DNA of 64,000 nt. Source: Scatophagus argus (taxonomy: Eukaryota; Chordata; Actinopteri; Scatophagidae). Where the stretch lies: the NCBI RefSeq assembly GCF_020382885.2, contig NC_058513.1, forward strand, positions 14,471,641 to 14,535,640, read 5' to 3'. The translations under genes and the position numbers were made by a program. The notes under the pieces were generated by a model. That model saw only the letters and a program-made list of their open reading frames with translations, was not told the DNA's origin and searched no databases. Shown one piece after another: positions 23,801 through 34,800 of this stretch. The stretch's first letter is position 1. Each line of letters opens with the position of its first letter.

Positions 23801-24913
23801 CAAGGATAGGGTGAGGGGTATTCAGTTGGTCGAAATCTAATATTAGGGATTGGTATCATTTTGAATCACAGGTTCATTAAGCTTAGTGGTCAGTCAAATC
23901 AAATCTTTCATCAATGTCTTGCAAAAAAACCTGTAACATCTACAAACAGACACTAATTCATCAAAGTTGTTAACAAGACTGAATCTCAAACGAACCAAAT
24001 TCGACAAGGAGACTGTGAAATGCCAAGTTTGGAAAAAATCCCTTGCTTAAATAATTATCGACCATCCATCAGGTTAAAGTAAGAACTTGCTGGACATGGA
24101 CAGTAGCTCAGATCTGGGCTCAAGTGAAGTACTTTAGTTACAGTCCATCAAAGACAATATTTAAGAAACAGACATGGGCTTATTTCCACAAACAATTAAT
24201 TAAATGTTAAATAAGTGACTTCCAAACTGAGACAAGAGAGTTTTAATCCTGCCTAACCCCATATAACAGAAGAACAAGGAGGCTGCAGGGCAAACGACAG
24301 ATGAACAACAGCAAAGGTCACTTCTGGCAGATGTTACGAGAGGCTATTGAACTTGGAAATTGGCTGTGAATACGAATGAAGTCTAGGCGCACACACAGGA
24401 AATAACCTTTCCTAAGAAAGGTTAAATAAAGGTTCTGTGATAAATCAGTGATGAAAAAGGGGGATAACAGAAACAGAAAGAAAGGCCACTGCTTCTTTTA
24501 TTGTTTATCAGAAAGCCTGCGAGTTCTAAAAATTACACGTTACTTTCTGCGAAACATTTGGAGCTGAATTAAAGTTCAGATGAAGATAGGTGTAACGTTA
24601 AATTACGGTGAAATAAGTGAGGAGCACACCATTTAGAGAAAATACGTAAGAAAAACGTTTGGAAAGACACAATTGTATATTTAACAAAACTAGACGCATT
24701 TAGATATCTTTAAGTGAACTGAAAGCCCGAGTGAGCTTCGGTAAAAATAATAGTGGTTCGTTATCCAACACACTAATATGAAGGTCATCCACGGCGGTTA
24801 CCGGGTCGGTCTCTCGCCGACACACCGCATTCATGTCTCACCTGTGGGTTATAGGCGGCCGTAGGAGCAGACCCCGTCAGTTTCTGGGTGAAACCGCTGA
24901 ACTTATAGTACAT
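17816..24913 (-). CDS. cox7a2l: Cytochrome c oxidase subunit 7A-related (COX7A2L/SCAF1), complete
   Basis: An inner mitochondrial membrane protein of the COX7A family that tethers complex III to complex IV in respiratory supercomplexes. Minus-strand exons are 24842..24913, 22114..22248 and 17816..17959, giving 116 residues (human about 113). Exon 1 encodes [14 protein letters not shown]...YNPQ, an N-terminus shared with human COX7A2L. Exon 2 encodes [16 protein letters not shown] and [12 protein letters not shown]. Exon 3 encodes [28 protein letters not shown], then the single membrane helix [13 protein letters not shown], and ends TRNK. The COX7A signature [16 protein letters not shown] is intact. 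Poly(A) signal is TTTATT at 17628..17633 (minus strand). A LINE lies antisense in intron 2, its 5' end within tens of bases of the exon 3 acceptor. Upstream is a CRE-like TGACGTAAG near 24999. Confidence 0.96.
17970..21436 (+). mobile_element. Full-length-looking non-LTR retrotransposon (L2/CR1-type LINE) inside cox7a2l intron 2
   Basis: A 5' leader of roughly 200 bp, a long ORF, a 3' UTR of about 210 bp and a 3' tail of TTCTGA units (21413..21436) form one continuous unit. The tail type matches other short fragments in the window (753, 51184, 55559). The left boundary (17970-18010) is estimated: no target-site duplication is clear on either side, which is common for L2-like elements. Clade (L2, CR1 or Rex1-like) is inferred from ORF layout and tail, not from a phylogeny. 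It lies antisense to cox7a2l. Confidence 0.85.
18202..21168 (+). CDS. LINE ORF: AP-like endonuclease plus reverse transcriptase, 988 codons, uninterrupted
   Basis: The protein nicks target DNA and copies the element RNA at the nick. The N-terminal part (about residues 72-290) is an exonuclease/endonuclease/phosphatase domain with N77 (GNVRSL), E108 (FTETWL), Y195 (VYVPP), D230/N232 (GDFN), D258 (TIDLLY) and D280/H281 (GRSDHN). The linker is basic ([17 protein letters not shown]). The reverse transcriptase spans about 525-800: [19 protein letters not shown], motif [10 protein letters not shown] with D673, [13 protein letters not shown], and motif C FSDD at 760-763 (many relatives have FADD). 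All catalytic residues I can check are present and there is no internal stop. The first ATG used may not be the true start. The coding region is GC-richer than the surrounding intron. Confidence 0.93.
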   Translation: MQLLAARIVYTRDQLMDLKPATAPGKTPRVIPAECWVKTHRGCRGNKKLRRKREALKQRRLMTRKFKPCLPSIVMGNVRSLGNKMDELTALSQSQREYQECSLMCFTETWLHQDIPDDNVTVTGFHTVRADRDCATSGKHKGGGLAVLVNNRWCNPAHITVKERICSPDVELCAVGLRPYYLPREFSHVVMVTVYVPPSANPSRTCDTIHSAIARIQTQHPSAFIAISGDFNHTNLDKTLPTFTQFVNCPTREGRTIDLLYANAKDCYSSSPLPPLGRSDHNLIHLSPCYVPLVKRLPATSRTVRRWTDEANETLQGCFEVTDWQALCEPHGEDIDGLTECITAYINFCVDTIVPTTTVKCYPNNKPWVTKDIKAILNNKKRAFRAGNREEVRAIQRTLRIKIREAKERYRRKLEWKLQQNNTREVWSGMRTITGYGPNRGGVDGSVERANELNQFFNRFDTGTPIHTSNDSSAVRLQQPATPASLPPPTFHLDDLAHTSSPEAWVDHSHLGTTSTPPPPITPTMTFTADQVRRQLQRLRAGKAAGPDGVSPRVLKACAPQLSGVLHHVFNLSLSLQRVPVVWKTSCLVPVPKTPRPSDPKDYRPVALTSHIMKTLERLVLEQLRPMVQPLQDPLQFAYQPRLGVDDAIIYLLNRVYTHLDKPASTVRITFFDFSSAFDTIRPALLAEKLTAMQVDAPLVSWIADYLTGRPQYVRLKCCLSDEVISNTGAPQGTVLSPFLFTIYTTDFTHCTESCHLQKFSDDSAVVGCITGGDEREYRTVVDNFVTWSGKNHLQLNVTKTKELVVDLRRTKAPVTPINIKGDTVEVVEEYKYLGVYLDHKLDWCKNVDMVYRKGQSRLYFLRRLRSFNICRTMLRMFYESVVSSAITYAVACWGSCLRVRDTNRLNRIIKKASHVVGEELDSLTVVSERRMLSKIRTILDFPSHPLHNVLIGYRSSFSNRLILPRCTTERHRKSFLPVAIKLLNSAL
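21437..22113. other. Remainder of cox7a2l intron 2
   Basis: AT-rich intronic DNA between the LINE tail and exon 2 with no recognised feature, apart from an A-rich run near 21765..21777. Confidence 0.6.
22806..22945 (+). repeat. Tc1/mariner-type terminal fragment
   Basis: The start 'acagtatatagacaaaagta' followed by 'ttgggacacctgaccattg', and later 'cagcttccactcttctggga', matches a widespread non-autonomous fish DNA transposon. The other end is not seen nearby, so this is probably a truncated copy. Confidence 0.55.
23781..23823. repeat. Two-copy direct repeat, period 24
   Basis: The 19-mer 'ggatagggtgaggggtatt' occurs at 23781..23799 and 23805..23823 with a 5-nt spacer, next to a CA run. Confidence 0.9.
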
Positions 24914-24989
24914 TTTACTGGTGAAGGACGAGGAAAAGTGTCATCCACAACAAATTCACCCGGTAGAGGACCTTCCTGTTGAGACCGTC

Positions 24990-25012
24990 GCGGGAAAGTG
25001 ACGTAAGTATCA
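24990..25012. promoter_or_regulatory. CRE/ATF-like site upstream of cox7a2l
   Basis: The sequence 'gcgggaaagtgacgtaagt' contains TGACGTAA, a good CREB/ATF half-plus site, about 85 bp upstream of the cox7a2l ATG in GC-rich surroundings. It may lie in the promoter or the 5' UTR. Confidence 0.35.
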
Positions 25013-25194
25013 GCTGGCTCAACGCTGCCCGATTAAAATTAAAGTGTAACGCCGGGGGAGGTGTGTAGGGGATGTCTCGTAAACAGCAACATTAAAACTG
25101 TCTCAGATGACCCCAAAACAAAACTTTAAAAACATAAGAATGTCACAGAGCTGATACTTAATACAGTTAATGATGGACAATGCTCATAACGTTG

Positions 25195-25290
25195 TAAAAG
25201 ATTCAAGATTCAAGAATCTTTATTGTCATTATGCAATTTTGTACAGGTGCTCGGCTCAAATACACACATAAATAGCAGCAAAAATTTTAA
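25195..25290 (-). repeat. Retroelement tail ('caagaatctttattgtcatt' type)
   Basis: Tandem 'agattca' units followed by 'agaatctttattgtcattat' and 'gtacaggtgctcggctcaaa' match the 3' end of a common fish non-LTR element in reverse orientation. Confidence 0.55.
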
Positions 25291-25454
25291 ATGAACACTT
25301 AAGAAAAATAAGAAAAATATAAAACACAAAGTAAAGTAAATAAAGTGCACTTAGTGCCAGTCTGAGAGCACTGTCTTTTACTGCCATACCTTAGATTGGT
25401 TTTCTTCTGTCGCTTCTTTTTCTGAGAACATTAAAATCACACAACGTGAGAACT

Positions 25455-25830
25455 AAATTACTTGGATAGGATGGCCTGGATTTTTAGTGAGCTATTGGAT
25501 GGATTTCTACTGCATTTCGAAAAGCTATCTATGGCCCCCAAAGGATGTTTTTGAATCTAGCATAACCACCACATCAAGGTTGGCCAAAAGTTTGTCCAAA
25601 ATGGTGGTTACTGGCAAATTCCTGCTGAATTCAGTGCATTGTCATCAGTCTAAGTTATGTATAGTTCTTTTTTAGCAACTAACTACGATGATGACAGTGA
25701 TAAACATTATACCTGCTTATTATCATTGGTATTTTGAGCACATTGCCATATTTAGGTTAGTATTAAGCTCAAAGCACCGGTGTGCCAAACTACATGACAC
25801 AGCATGGCCCTGGTCTCAAGTGAATACCAA
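25455..25830 (+). repeat. Dispersed teleost repeat, family A, copy 3
   Basis: Landmarks include 'attggatggatttctactgc', 'ccccaaaggatgtttttga', 'gataaacattatacctgctt' and 'aagctcaaagcaccggtgtg'. Order and spacing agree with copy 1, allowing for internal gaps. Confidence 0.55.
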
Positions 25831-26691
25831 TTAGAGACTCTGGACAACGTGTCAGACAGAGCTCTCTACCACCATCGTCAAAACACCAAATGAGGGAATA
25901 TATTTCAAGGAATGATCCATCTAGTATAGTTTTGGAGAATCTATGACATCAGGTGCTGAAGCTGTGATGGAAAACACCTCACTAAGACACTTTATTTTAG
26001 TTTTTCCTTTAATTTGTCACCTCTGTGTGTGTTTCTGTTTACCATAGGTGTAATAGCGAGTGAAGTCAAAACACAAGCCTCCAAAGCTCAATTGACAGAC
26101 ATGCAATGTGTGTGAAAGGTTTCAACCAAGAGAACAGTGCAGCAGCAGTTTGTGAGTTCCCTTTATAACAGCACTCAGTGAACTGGACAGTGGCACAGTG
26201 TTCACCCCTTTGAAAATCCGATTAGTGCTCTGAATGCTCTTGCCAGCAGGCTCAGGTGTTGAACATTACGTTCCATTGCCTGCAGGGCGCCTGTAGGTGT
26301 AAAATATTATGTCACCACATCAAGACTTATGAGGGTCCATCTGACAAAAATGCCCTATTTATCATTTCTCTAAGCCATACTGTGTGGCAACGGTTAAGCT
26401 TATTTCAGTTCAGGAATGAGTGATGTGAAAACCAAAGATCAATATTCCGGCAGCGTGAAAGCAGAAGATGAGTCTGATGGACTAACACTTCAGTTTAACC
26501 ACTTTTATGGTACAGTTCAATTTGTAATAAGCACATTCAAAGGCATTTTGATGAGAGTAATTTTATTATAAAACCTTATACATCGATCACATTAATTACA
26601 AGTCCTTATTCTACTGATGAAAAAAGTTTTGATGGATGGTTTCAATTAGGCTTGGCCAAAATTCACTGGAAGGAAAGGTGATAAAATAGAA

Positions 26692-26716
26692 TTTTTTTTG
26701 GGGGGGGGGGGGGGGG
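26692..26716. repeat. T8-G17 homopolymer pair
   Basis: Eight T are followed by seventeen uninterrupted G. This is prone to sequencing or assembly length error and could form a G-quadruplex. Confidence 0.9.
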
Positions 26717-26919
26717 CTGTGGGACTGTTATACTACAATAAAAGCACACTAATAACACAACAACAAGGATATTGAGATATGTACTGTCTACAACACATAC
26801 TAAACTCGACTGCAAAGTTTATGACAAAACAACAAACATAAACTTTCGATTTAAGAACAGACTAATAATGAACAGATTAGTTAATTTTTAATTTCCTTGC
26901 AACAGAGAGACCAGGGATG

Positions 26920-26921
<2 letters not shown>

Positions 26922-26967
<46 letters not shown>
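26922..26967. repeat. (GT)n microsatellite
   Basis: Twenty-three uninterrupted GT units in intergenic DNA. Confidence 0.97.
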
Positions 26968-26972
<5 letters not shown>

Positions 26973-27278
26973 GTGGATAGTTGATGGCAACAGGAGGAAG
27001 AGGAGAAGAGATGCAGGGAGAAAGGCTGTTGTGTGGGAGAGGTGTTGACTTGTTTGTTTGGATCGTGTGTCTCTTCAACAAATCGTATCATCTTGGCAAA
27101 CCATGAACAAGGCAAGCATGTCTGCATCATGAATGTCAGAGTCGTCTTCTGTGACATCCTCTACTGTTCATTTTTTTCCCACTCTTTTTCTTTTTTCTTT
27201 TTTTAGTAATTTCAAGTCATCCTCTGATGTCATTTTCCCAACTGCAGAACAAAAATGCTATGTGCCCCCCAAGAGAAG

Positions 27279-27302
27279 TGTGTGTGTGTGTGTGTGTGTG
27301 TG
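27279..27302. repeat. (TG)n microsatellite
   Basis: A short TG run near the 3' side of kcng3. Confidence 0.95.
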
Positions 27303-28105
27303 GATGTTGGCTGTTCGTGTGCACACAAATTAACCACCATCATGATTGACATGTTGGAGGATGAGGTTGCCTTGGAGACGCAGAAATACAAAATGCCTTA
27401 CATTCACCCGCAAATGGAAAGCAGTACACACTCCATCTCATCATTCTTTGTGCTCAAGCTTGCTCCACATTCTGCCATCGTTGTCATTTTTGTCCCATAA
27501 TCTTTCATGCTCCATTTCACACTCCATCTGCCCTGTCATATCTGTCTCCCCTTTATTTGTCTGCCACCTTGCAGTCCTGGCTGACCTGTCTCCATATTTC
27601 ATTATCATTGGCTTAAGACCTTTATACACACAAAGCCCAGCACCCACTTGTTCACTCCTTTTCTATGTTTCACAGGTTTGGCAGAATGCATGTAGGTCAC
27701 ACATCAATCTTGTGTAACTTGTACCATCTGGGTGCAAAGCTAAGACAAAGTGAAGGGCTGACAGCCACACACACACAGCATTTGATGCAGCATACAAAAA
27801 AAGCAATCCTCTCTACCAATGGTGTAACCATGGGAATACAGTGTAAACAGCAGCTACTGTCAGAACTGGATTGTTTGATGAATAATTATGTGTGTATTTC
27901 TATTCTTCTGCCATAATGGAGCATGCTGGTTAAAGACAGGCAGGGATTGGACAAGCCGAACAAAACCAGGTGCAGCTCAGGTGCAGGAAACAGGGCAGGA
28001 CACAAAGTTGATCATTATTTCGCGCTGGGATCAGCAGGTTCACTGGTTTGCTGAATGTCATTCTGTTGTAGGCAGAGCCATTGGCGTGTCGATACAAAAG
28101 CATGT

Positions 28106-30854
28106 TCACTGCAGGACCTCCGACGACAGGCTGCGTGCATATCTGGCAGAACGGTGTTTGAGTTCATGGTAGCACTGTACAAAACTGTGGTAGATGAATG
28201 TGATGGGCAGTGCCAAGAGAACGATGCCGCTCACCACGCACATTCCCCCAAGCACTCGTCCCCCAATTGTCACAGGGTACACATCCCCGTACCCCACTGT
28301 TGTCATGGAAATGATGACCCACCAGGCGGCAGCTGGGATGCTGGCATAGTCCGGGTTCTGTGTTCCCAAGTCTAAGCCGTGCTCTAGCAGCTGGGCAAGA
28401 GCACTGTATATTGCCATGGCGACGCAGACAAACACCATCAGCATGACCATTTCCCGGTAGCAGCGCGTGAGCGTCAGCCCCAGTGTCTGCAGGCCCAGGA
28501 AGTGTCTGGCTAACTTCATGAGCCAGAACACTCGCATCATCCTCAGCACCCGCAGTATCACCCCGGCAACCCCGAGCCCGGCACCTGGCATCCCTGCCCG
28601 GGCCAACGCCATTGTGACATAATAGGGGGTGATGGCAATCACATCGATGATGTTCAGCGGCCGTCGAAGGAATTCCCACTTGTTTCTGGCCACCAGAAAG
28701 CGCACTATGCACTCTGCTGTAAACCAGCCAATGCAAACGGCCTCCACTATCCTAAAGGGAAGAGAGCAGAGGAGAAAAGTGAGTATGTAAACAGGAAATG
28801 GCAGAAGAGCGACAGAAATATGGATGATATGAGATACTGTGTGACAATCAGTATATGTGAGGAAGGAGGAAGAAAGTGGGGATGATATAAATTATGGGAA
28901 ATATGGAAGGTGTCTGACGCAATTCAGGGTCAAGATGAGTAAACAGAGACAAGGACAGAAAATTGCCAGGAAACTGCACAGAGGGAGGGATTAAAAACCT
29001 TCATAGAGATAGTGTGACACAAGCAGGCACACGATAGCTGCACTGATTAGGACAGCAAAGGCAATCAAGCTGAATTAGAGCGAGGTGGTGCTTGCATTTG
29101 ATGAAGCAACAAAGCCAAGCAAATACCACAGAGCCTTAGGATAACTACATCAGCACAATTGAACCAAACCAAATTACAGACAAGCTGAGAGAAAAGTATC
29201 ATCTACCGGCATGAAACAAAATTGGAATCCTTTTGACCCCGAGGTAAAGTTGATTATCTAACCACAGCAACTGATCCAAAACTACATACAGCCTGAGTGA
29301 ACATAACCCAGCCTTATATAGAGAAGGTCCGCCTCGGGCTTGTGAGAGAGGACAAGCTGTGGCCAAAATAATGTGGAAAGAAGAGACGCACTTTGTTGTC
29401 TTGCGTCCAGAAAAGCTGGAGCCAAAATAACTGTTCAGAAGCTGACTTATGACGAGAGGTGATTCCTGTAAGTAGCTTAATTCCCTTTTGTTTGCTTACA
29501 CTAAAATATAATCCATCAGTACATTTACTTCTTTCAACTCATTACCCACTGGAATATTATGAATCTGGCATTATCTGATATGTTTGTCCACCTTGTGTAC
29601 TGTGCAATGTAAACAAAACCAAACCAATAAAGATATTCAAATGAACTGGGCAGAAGAGGAGACTCATGATCAGCTGAGATGGGCTTCCTGTGTAATAATT
29701 AACACTCTACTTTTTGTGGATAATATGGATTGGTTATTGATTGGTTTCCTTGGGAGCTTCCTGACATGTGAGGGTCCTAATGTTTAATGTGTTGCCCAAA
29801 ACTTGTCATTGTGCTGTATTGACTTAAAGGGCGTCGAATCCCCAAACACAAGCACAAAGTCTCTATATCTAACTAATTAGTGTTTTATGTTATATTTTAA
29901 ACATATCGCTTCTAAATAGCTGTTGATTCGTAAAAAAAAACCCGTAACATTTCTTTAATACAAATGCCTACATGCACCAACTTGAGAAACGGATCGTGCG
30001 CAGCGAGTTTTGAACGCACTGAGATTCTTCTGTGTCTTAAGTGTTTATTCATCATGACAGAAACATACATTGACACGACTGGCCACTCACTTCTGACTTT
30101 TGCGCGCTGGAGCACAGTCTCACTTATAGGATACCAGCACACACATTGCGCTTAAAAATGTTAATATCATCCTCACGAACTGTCCTTTCTATTCCTCTAA
30201 AGTTATCTGACCCCTGACGATCGCCTACCTGTGCTCCTCCACTGCATTTCTCTTGGCTGTATCCCAGTCCGGCAGGGTGCTGGCACACAACATGATCATA
30301 GAAACGATCACAAACATCACGGACACCGAAGCCAAAAGCTGTGCCGCAAGCGAAGAGTTTGGCTCCTCGAAAGCTTTGCGCATCTTCTCGAGCCATTTAG
30401 CGCGACCGGTGAGCGCAGTCCGTTGCACCGGTTCGCTCGTGCACTGGGGCTCATCCCCTGACACTCCGATGTCCACTTCGGACAAACTGTCCAGTCCGAT
30501 CTCGGACATCCTGTCGTCCAGACGTTTCTGACAGCAGGAGTCCAAGTGCGCGCTCTCCAGTCCCCAGTAGAGCATCTCTGTGTAGAAGGACAGCTCACAC
30601 ACTCCGGGGACAAAGCGGAGTTTACCGGAGCGCACGTACAGCATGATGAACACGAATGCCTGCGCGTGGCGGTCGAAGAAAAACTCATTCCGGTCCCGGT
30701 CGTAGTCGTCGCACAGTTCCAGGACCTCTTTCTCGGTTGCGCAAGCATGCAGGCGACTGACGCGCCGGAGAGGGAAGTCCCTGATCACCTCACGGGTGAA
30801 GGCGTACCGGGTTCCCCCTACGTTGAGCACGCAGATGCTCTTCCCGAACTTCAT
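28106..30854 (-). CDS. kcng3: Potassium voltage-gated channel subfamily G member 3 (Kv10.1/Kv6.3), complete
   Basis: An electrically silent Kv subunit that co-assembles with Kv2 channels at the plasma membrane and alters their gating. Two minus-strand exons, 30229..30854 and 28106..28751, meet at AG/G and give 423 residues (human 436). The T1 domain has VLNVGGTRYAFTREVI at 9-24 and the HLDSCC zinc site at 103-108. S1 is about 167-193, split by the intron from S2 (about 212-230). S3 contains LNIIDVIAITPYYV. S4 is about 271-291 with ILRVLRMMRVFWLMKLAR. The pore has SMTTVGYGD (GYGD at 362-365). S6 (377-398) reads ALPITFIYHSF, so the PXP hinge of conducting Kv1-4 channels is replaced by PIT, as expected of silent subunits. 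The single intron position matches mammalian KCNG3. It neighbours cox7a2l and mta3 as in human 2p21. Confidence 0.96.
28752..30228. other. kcng3 intron
   Basis: A 1.48-kb GT-AG intron, AT-rich, without recognised repeats or exons. A poly(A) run of eight or more lies near 29933. Confidence 0.8.
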
Positions 30855-31885
30855 CTTGTCAACCTGTACCCTGACTAAAACTCTTCACCGTCCATTCCCC
30901 CCTCCATAACAGGAGTTTGGACACTTGGGGGGAGGCACACTCTCCCCTGTCCCCGGGGCGTGGTTCAGTCTGAGTGAAGGTGGCCCTGTGCTGAGCTCCG
31001 TGGCTGATGGAAACTATTTTCTCTGTCCCTCTCTCCTCTCCTTCTCCCTCTGTAGACTGTGGAAGAGACTCTCCACCCCAGTCAAGGGGAGCCAATCCCA
31101 TCAATGATGTCACACGCGCGCGCTCGGGGGGACACGCGCGAGCAGTGAAAAACTCTACAGAGAAAAATGATAGTGTCAGTTTACACACATTTTACTCAAA
31201 GTAGACAATGACTCCATCTACTTATCTTACAGTTTATTTCCCTCCCGTCCAGTTTACGGAAGCACATTGAAAATCATCAACAACCGTGAATAAAATCATT
31301 GTGATAACTCTTTAGGGATTTGTGCACAACATTTGTTCGATTGTATCCAGTGTTATTTTATGTCCAGGACTTAAATTTTGTTTGCTGAGTTTATATGATA
31401 TAATGTTAAGATTATGATAGGTTAAGAACTATGACTTCTCCCAATATCCCTGTGATGTTTTCTGACGTCTGAGGTTATCTTGTTAAATATATGTTAGAAT
31501 TAAATTCTACAAACACTGTTTATTTCAGATATTCTACACTATGAGTTTTAAGCCGTAGTGTTTGTGTGCGTTGGTGTGAATGTCCGTGCTCGCTTTTGCG
31601 CGTGCGCGGACCCCTCTCAACGTCACCAGTCAGTGGTTTTTCGGGTTGCTCCGACTTCTTTTGGCTGCCGTGAGTTCACTGTATTGTAAAGAGAACAGTG
31701 AATCCTTGGAGGAGGGGGGGGGTTGATTTGACAAAAAAACCACCCGATTGGGCACACATCCGGAGTCTCGACGATCATAATTTATCGCACCTTACGCTTT
31801 TTAAGAAACGGAGTTTTATTGTTTTTATTAATTTATTCGATTCTACTTAGTTTATGGTTTACGTTAACACTCCGGGAGGGCAGAA
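30855..31885. promoter_or_regulatory. Divergent promoter region between kcng3 and mta3
   Basis: 1,031 bp separate the two ATGs. CpG-rich stretches flank an AT-rich middle: 'cacgcgcgcgctcgggggg' near 31112 on the kcng3 side and 'cgtgcgcggacccctctcaa' near 31600 on the mta3 side. A CT-rich block (31018..31052) lies upstream of kcng3. No TATA box stands out, so both promoters look CpG-type. Confidence 0.5.
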
Positions 31886-34800
31886 ATGGCGGCCAACATG
31901 TACCGGGTCGGAGGTATGTATGTCAATGTGGATCTTTTAATCAAACAGTAGCCCCTCCGGTTATGCATTCACTGGGCATTATGTAGTGTTGTTGTAGATG
32001 GTTTGTATCTAAGAGTGAGGTACGGCTGAGCTACACCAACAGAGATGCATTAAGTTGGAGGAGGAAGGTGAGAATTTCTAAATATTTGGGATTCAAAATG
32101 GGTCAGGCCTCGCGTCTTGTCGCGGCCACAGCAGCTAGCCGTCAGCTTGCTAAATAGCTAGCTTACAATGTAAACATTTTTCAATTGTCGCCACCTTTAT
32201 TGGGCTTTGGTTTTCGGATAGTTTGACCAGGGATACGCGAGACTGATACGCCGTGGTAGCTCTCGACTAGACATGTGTTTAAAAGGTTGTTAAAACATTA
32301 CCACGGGCTGTGTGAGGCTGCCTTTGTATTTGCCTCTTCTGGCATGCAGCCATTAGTGCGAGTCCTTATTTAGCTAACGTTAGCACCAGCAATGGCTTCG
32401 CTGATTACCATTATTGCAGCTGTGGCGCTCGTTTTACAGTATTTGAGATGTGCATCCAATAGTTTTGGTAACATTAGACATCGGGTATTGCCTCGTTGTT
32501 TACCAACTATCACCACAAGCGCAAGTAATTACCAAACAAATTGGCTTCACTGGCTAGCTAGCTTGTTAGCAGTCTACTGGAATTCACGATCAAATTAGAG
32601 TTCATCTCGATTCATGGCGTCGTTGCGTCAGGTTGGATAGGGTTACACCTCTATTCACACGTCCTCGGTCTTCAAATGTACGCCAAAATGGCACAAGTGC
32701 TTGGCATGTCACAAACGGTAAGCATCTTTGCCCAGGTGATAACACTGGCGTAATGATTTTCGATACAGTATATGTCAGCTTGTTGTCTCTATGGTCACCT
32801 CAGCCGCAGTCCCCCTGCTGCCTTCAGGTGCTTTTTGTACACTCCAACTTTTGTGACTTAAAACTTGTTGGTACGCTGAAGTTGTTTGTGAAAGAATTTG
32901 AGCTGTCATGAAATTAATATTTCTGAAAGCTTTAAAGATGCTTCCTCCTTTAAAAAGAACAATTTAAACGTTAGAGATTAAATTAATTAATTACATTATT
33001 TTACAAAATATTAAAGGTTATTATTATTATTAAATACAGCAAAACAAATATGGACATAAACATATGATAAATCCAGTGGCAAACAGTAATATTTATATGG
33101 ACATAGGAAAATGCAACTGAATGTCATGCCTTGACAATTCTGACCTATTTACTGAATTGTTTGTTTCTGGAGCATAGTAATTCAGACAGCACTTGAAGGC
33201 AGTATTTTCTACAGACTTAGGTTTTCCAAAGTTACTGTATATTCTGTCCAGGAGGAGCTGAATCAGTCTGGATTTCTGTCACTTGATGCTAGGTTAAGTC
33301 ATGTTTGTGCTGATTCTGTTGATGAGCAGTGGAAAATTATGACTTAAGAAACATGTCCCTGTCCTCAACAGTGTGGTAACTGTCTCACAGGCTGTGAACA
33401 CCTTTCACTGCACATATAATTGCCTTTGCCTTGACTTCTTTGATATTCTCTCTGATGCCTACTCATTACAAGTACCCATTTTATCCTCTCTCGATGTTAC
33501 AGTGGCTGATTGTCGTGACTTTCTTCACATTTTATCAAATTACAATTTAGTGTTGGCTCCACTGTAACAGTGAACCATTAGTTGCTTGATGGTATATTTA
33601 ATTTTAATCAGCCAGTTTCCCTTTCCTCAACTTAGTTTTTAATGAGTTGAGAATGGGGCGGTGGTTGCAATACACTTATGTAGATGCACACACACCTTCC
33701 CTGTGCATCTTATTAGATACACCTATGCTATTCAGTGATAGAAATTTTACATTTAGGAACATTATAATGCTAAGTTTAATTTGACGCTGTCAGTGAGAGG
33801 TTAATTTAACTATGGGCTATTCTTATTATTGTGGTCAATTAGTGGTGGTGCTTTACTGCACTGTAAACAGAAACACATTGCGGTATGATGCACCTTTTAG
33901 TTCAACATCACTGCAAGTTTGATGATAAGCAAAGAGCAGTGAAATGAGTCTCTTTGACAGTGTCAGTCAAAGCCTAACAACATTATCTTTTGTAAAGGTG
34001 CAATTTATTACTGAGCTTCTGGTTCGATTTTACGAGTGTACCTAATAAAGTGGCCGCTGAACGTGCTGTTTCTGCTTGGCCACATAGGCTAATGCAGCAT
34101 TACAGTGATCTGATGCAGTGAAATGACTGGTATCTGTTTTTCTGTTGCAGATTACGTATTCTTTGAAAACTCCTCCAGTAATCCTTACCTGATCCGCCGG
34201 ATAGAAGAACTCAACAAGGTAATGAGGTATTTGCATGTCATTTTTGTGTGTTTATTCCTTTTTTCCTGAGGGTGAATAACTAAGATTCCTCGCTGTTACT
34301 GTCCCATCCCCCTCGCCATACTCCTATGTGTTTGCATTTTATGACGAAAAAGTTTTTGTAATACGATGGTGCCTGACAGATGCTCCACGGCCTCCTAACT
34401 ATCATTTCCGTCACAAGACACAGCTGTCAAAGTGTTTGTGTAGGCACAGAAGATTATTGTTAGGAACATTTCCGGAGTGGCAGACATCTTTGGATGTAAG
34501 ATCAGTTTATACCAGCTTTTGTTCATTTGTAAAGTTGCTGACCAAAACAAGTATGGAATTTGTTTAGAATACCACACAAGCATCTTTAACAGGCAAATGA
34601 GAAAAGCTTTTCCTTAGTTGCATTTGAATTAAGATGCTCACGTAAATGCGTATTATTATCATATTGGTGGATTAGACCAAAAGTAAGGAAGCACTCAGAG
34701 AATAAGAACCATTTGAAATCGTGAATCACGTTATTCAATAAAATCTTGCTGAATAACAGGTGTTTCTTATAATGCAGCATCTGACTGTTAAGATGCATCA

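Larger units (their letters stand above)
22249..24841. other. cox7a2l intron 1
   Basis: Holds a Tc1-like terminal fragment (22806..22945), a CA run at 23755..23772 and a directly repeated 19-mer ('ggatagggtgaggggtatt' at 23781 and 23805). No coding exon was recognised. Confidence 0.6.
24914..28105. other. cox7a2l / kcng3 intergenic region
   Basis: The right-hand end is kcng3 3' UTR (minus strand; a possible AATAAA is TTTATT at 27552..27557). The left-hand end is the cox7a2l promoter. In between lie a repeat tail at 25195, a family A copy at 25.45-25.83 kb, a T8G17 run at 26692..26716, a GT run at 26922..26967 and a TG run at 27279..27302. No protein exon was recognised. Confidence 0.65.

Noticed and set aside
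28164-28736. 190-codon minus-strand frame
   Set aside because: An out-of-frame shadow of kcng3 exon 2.
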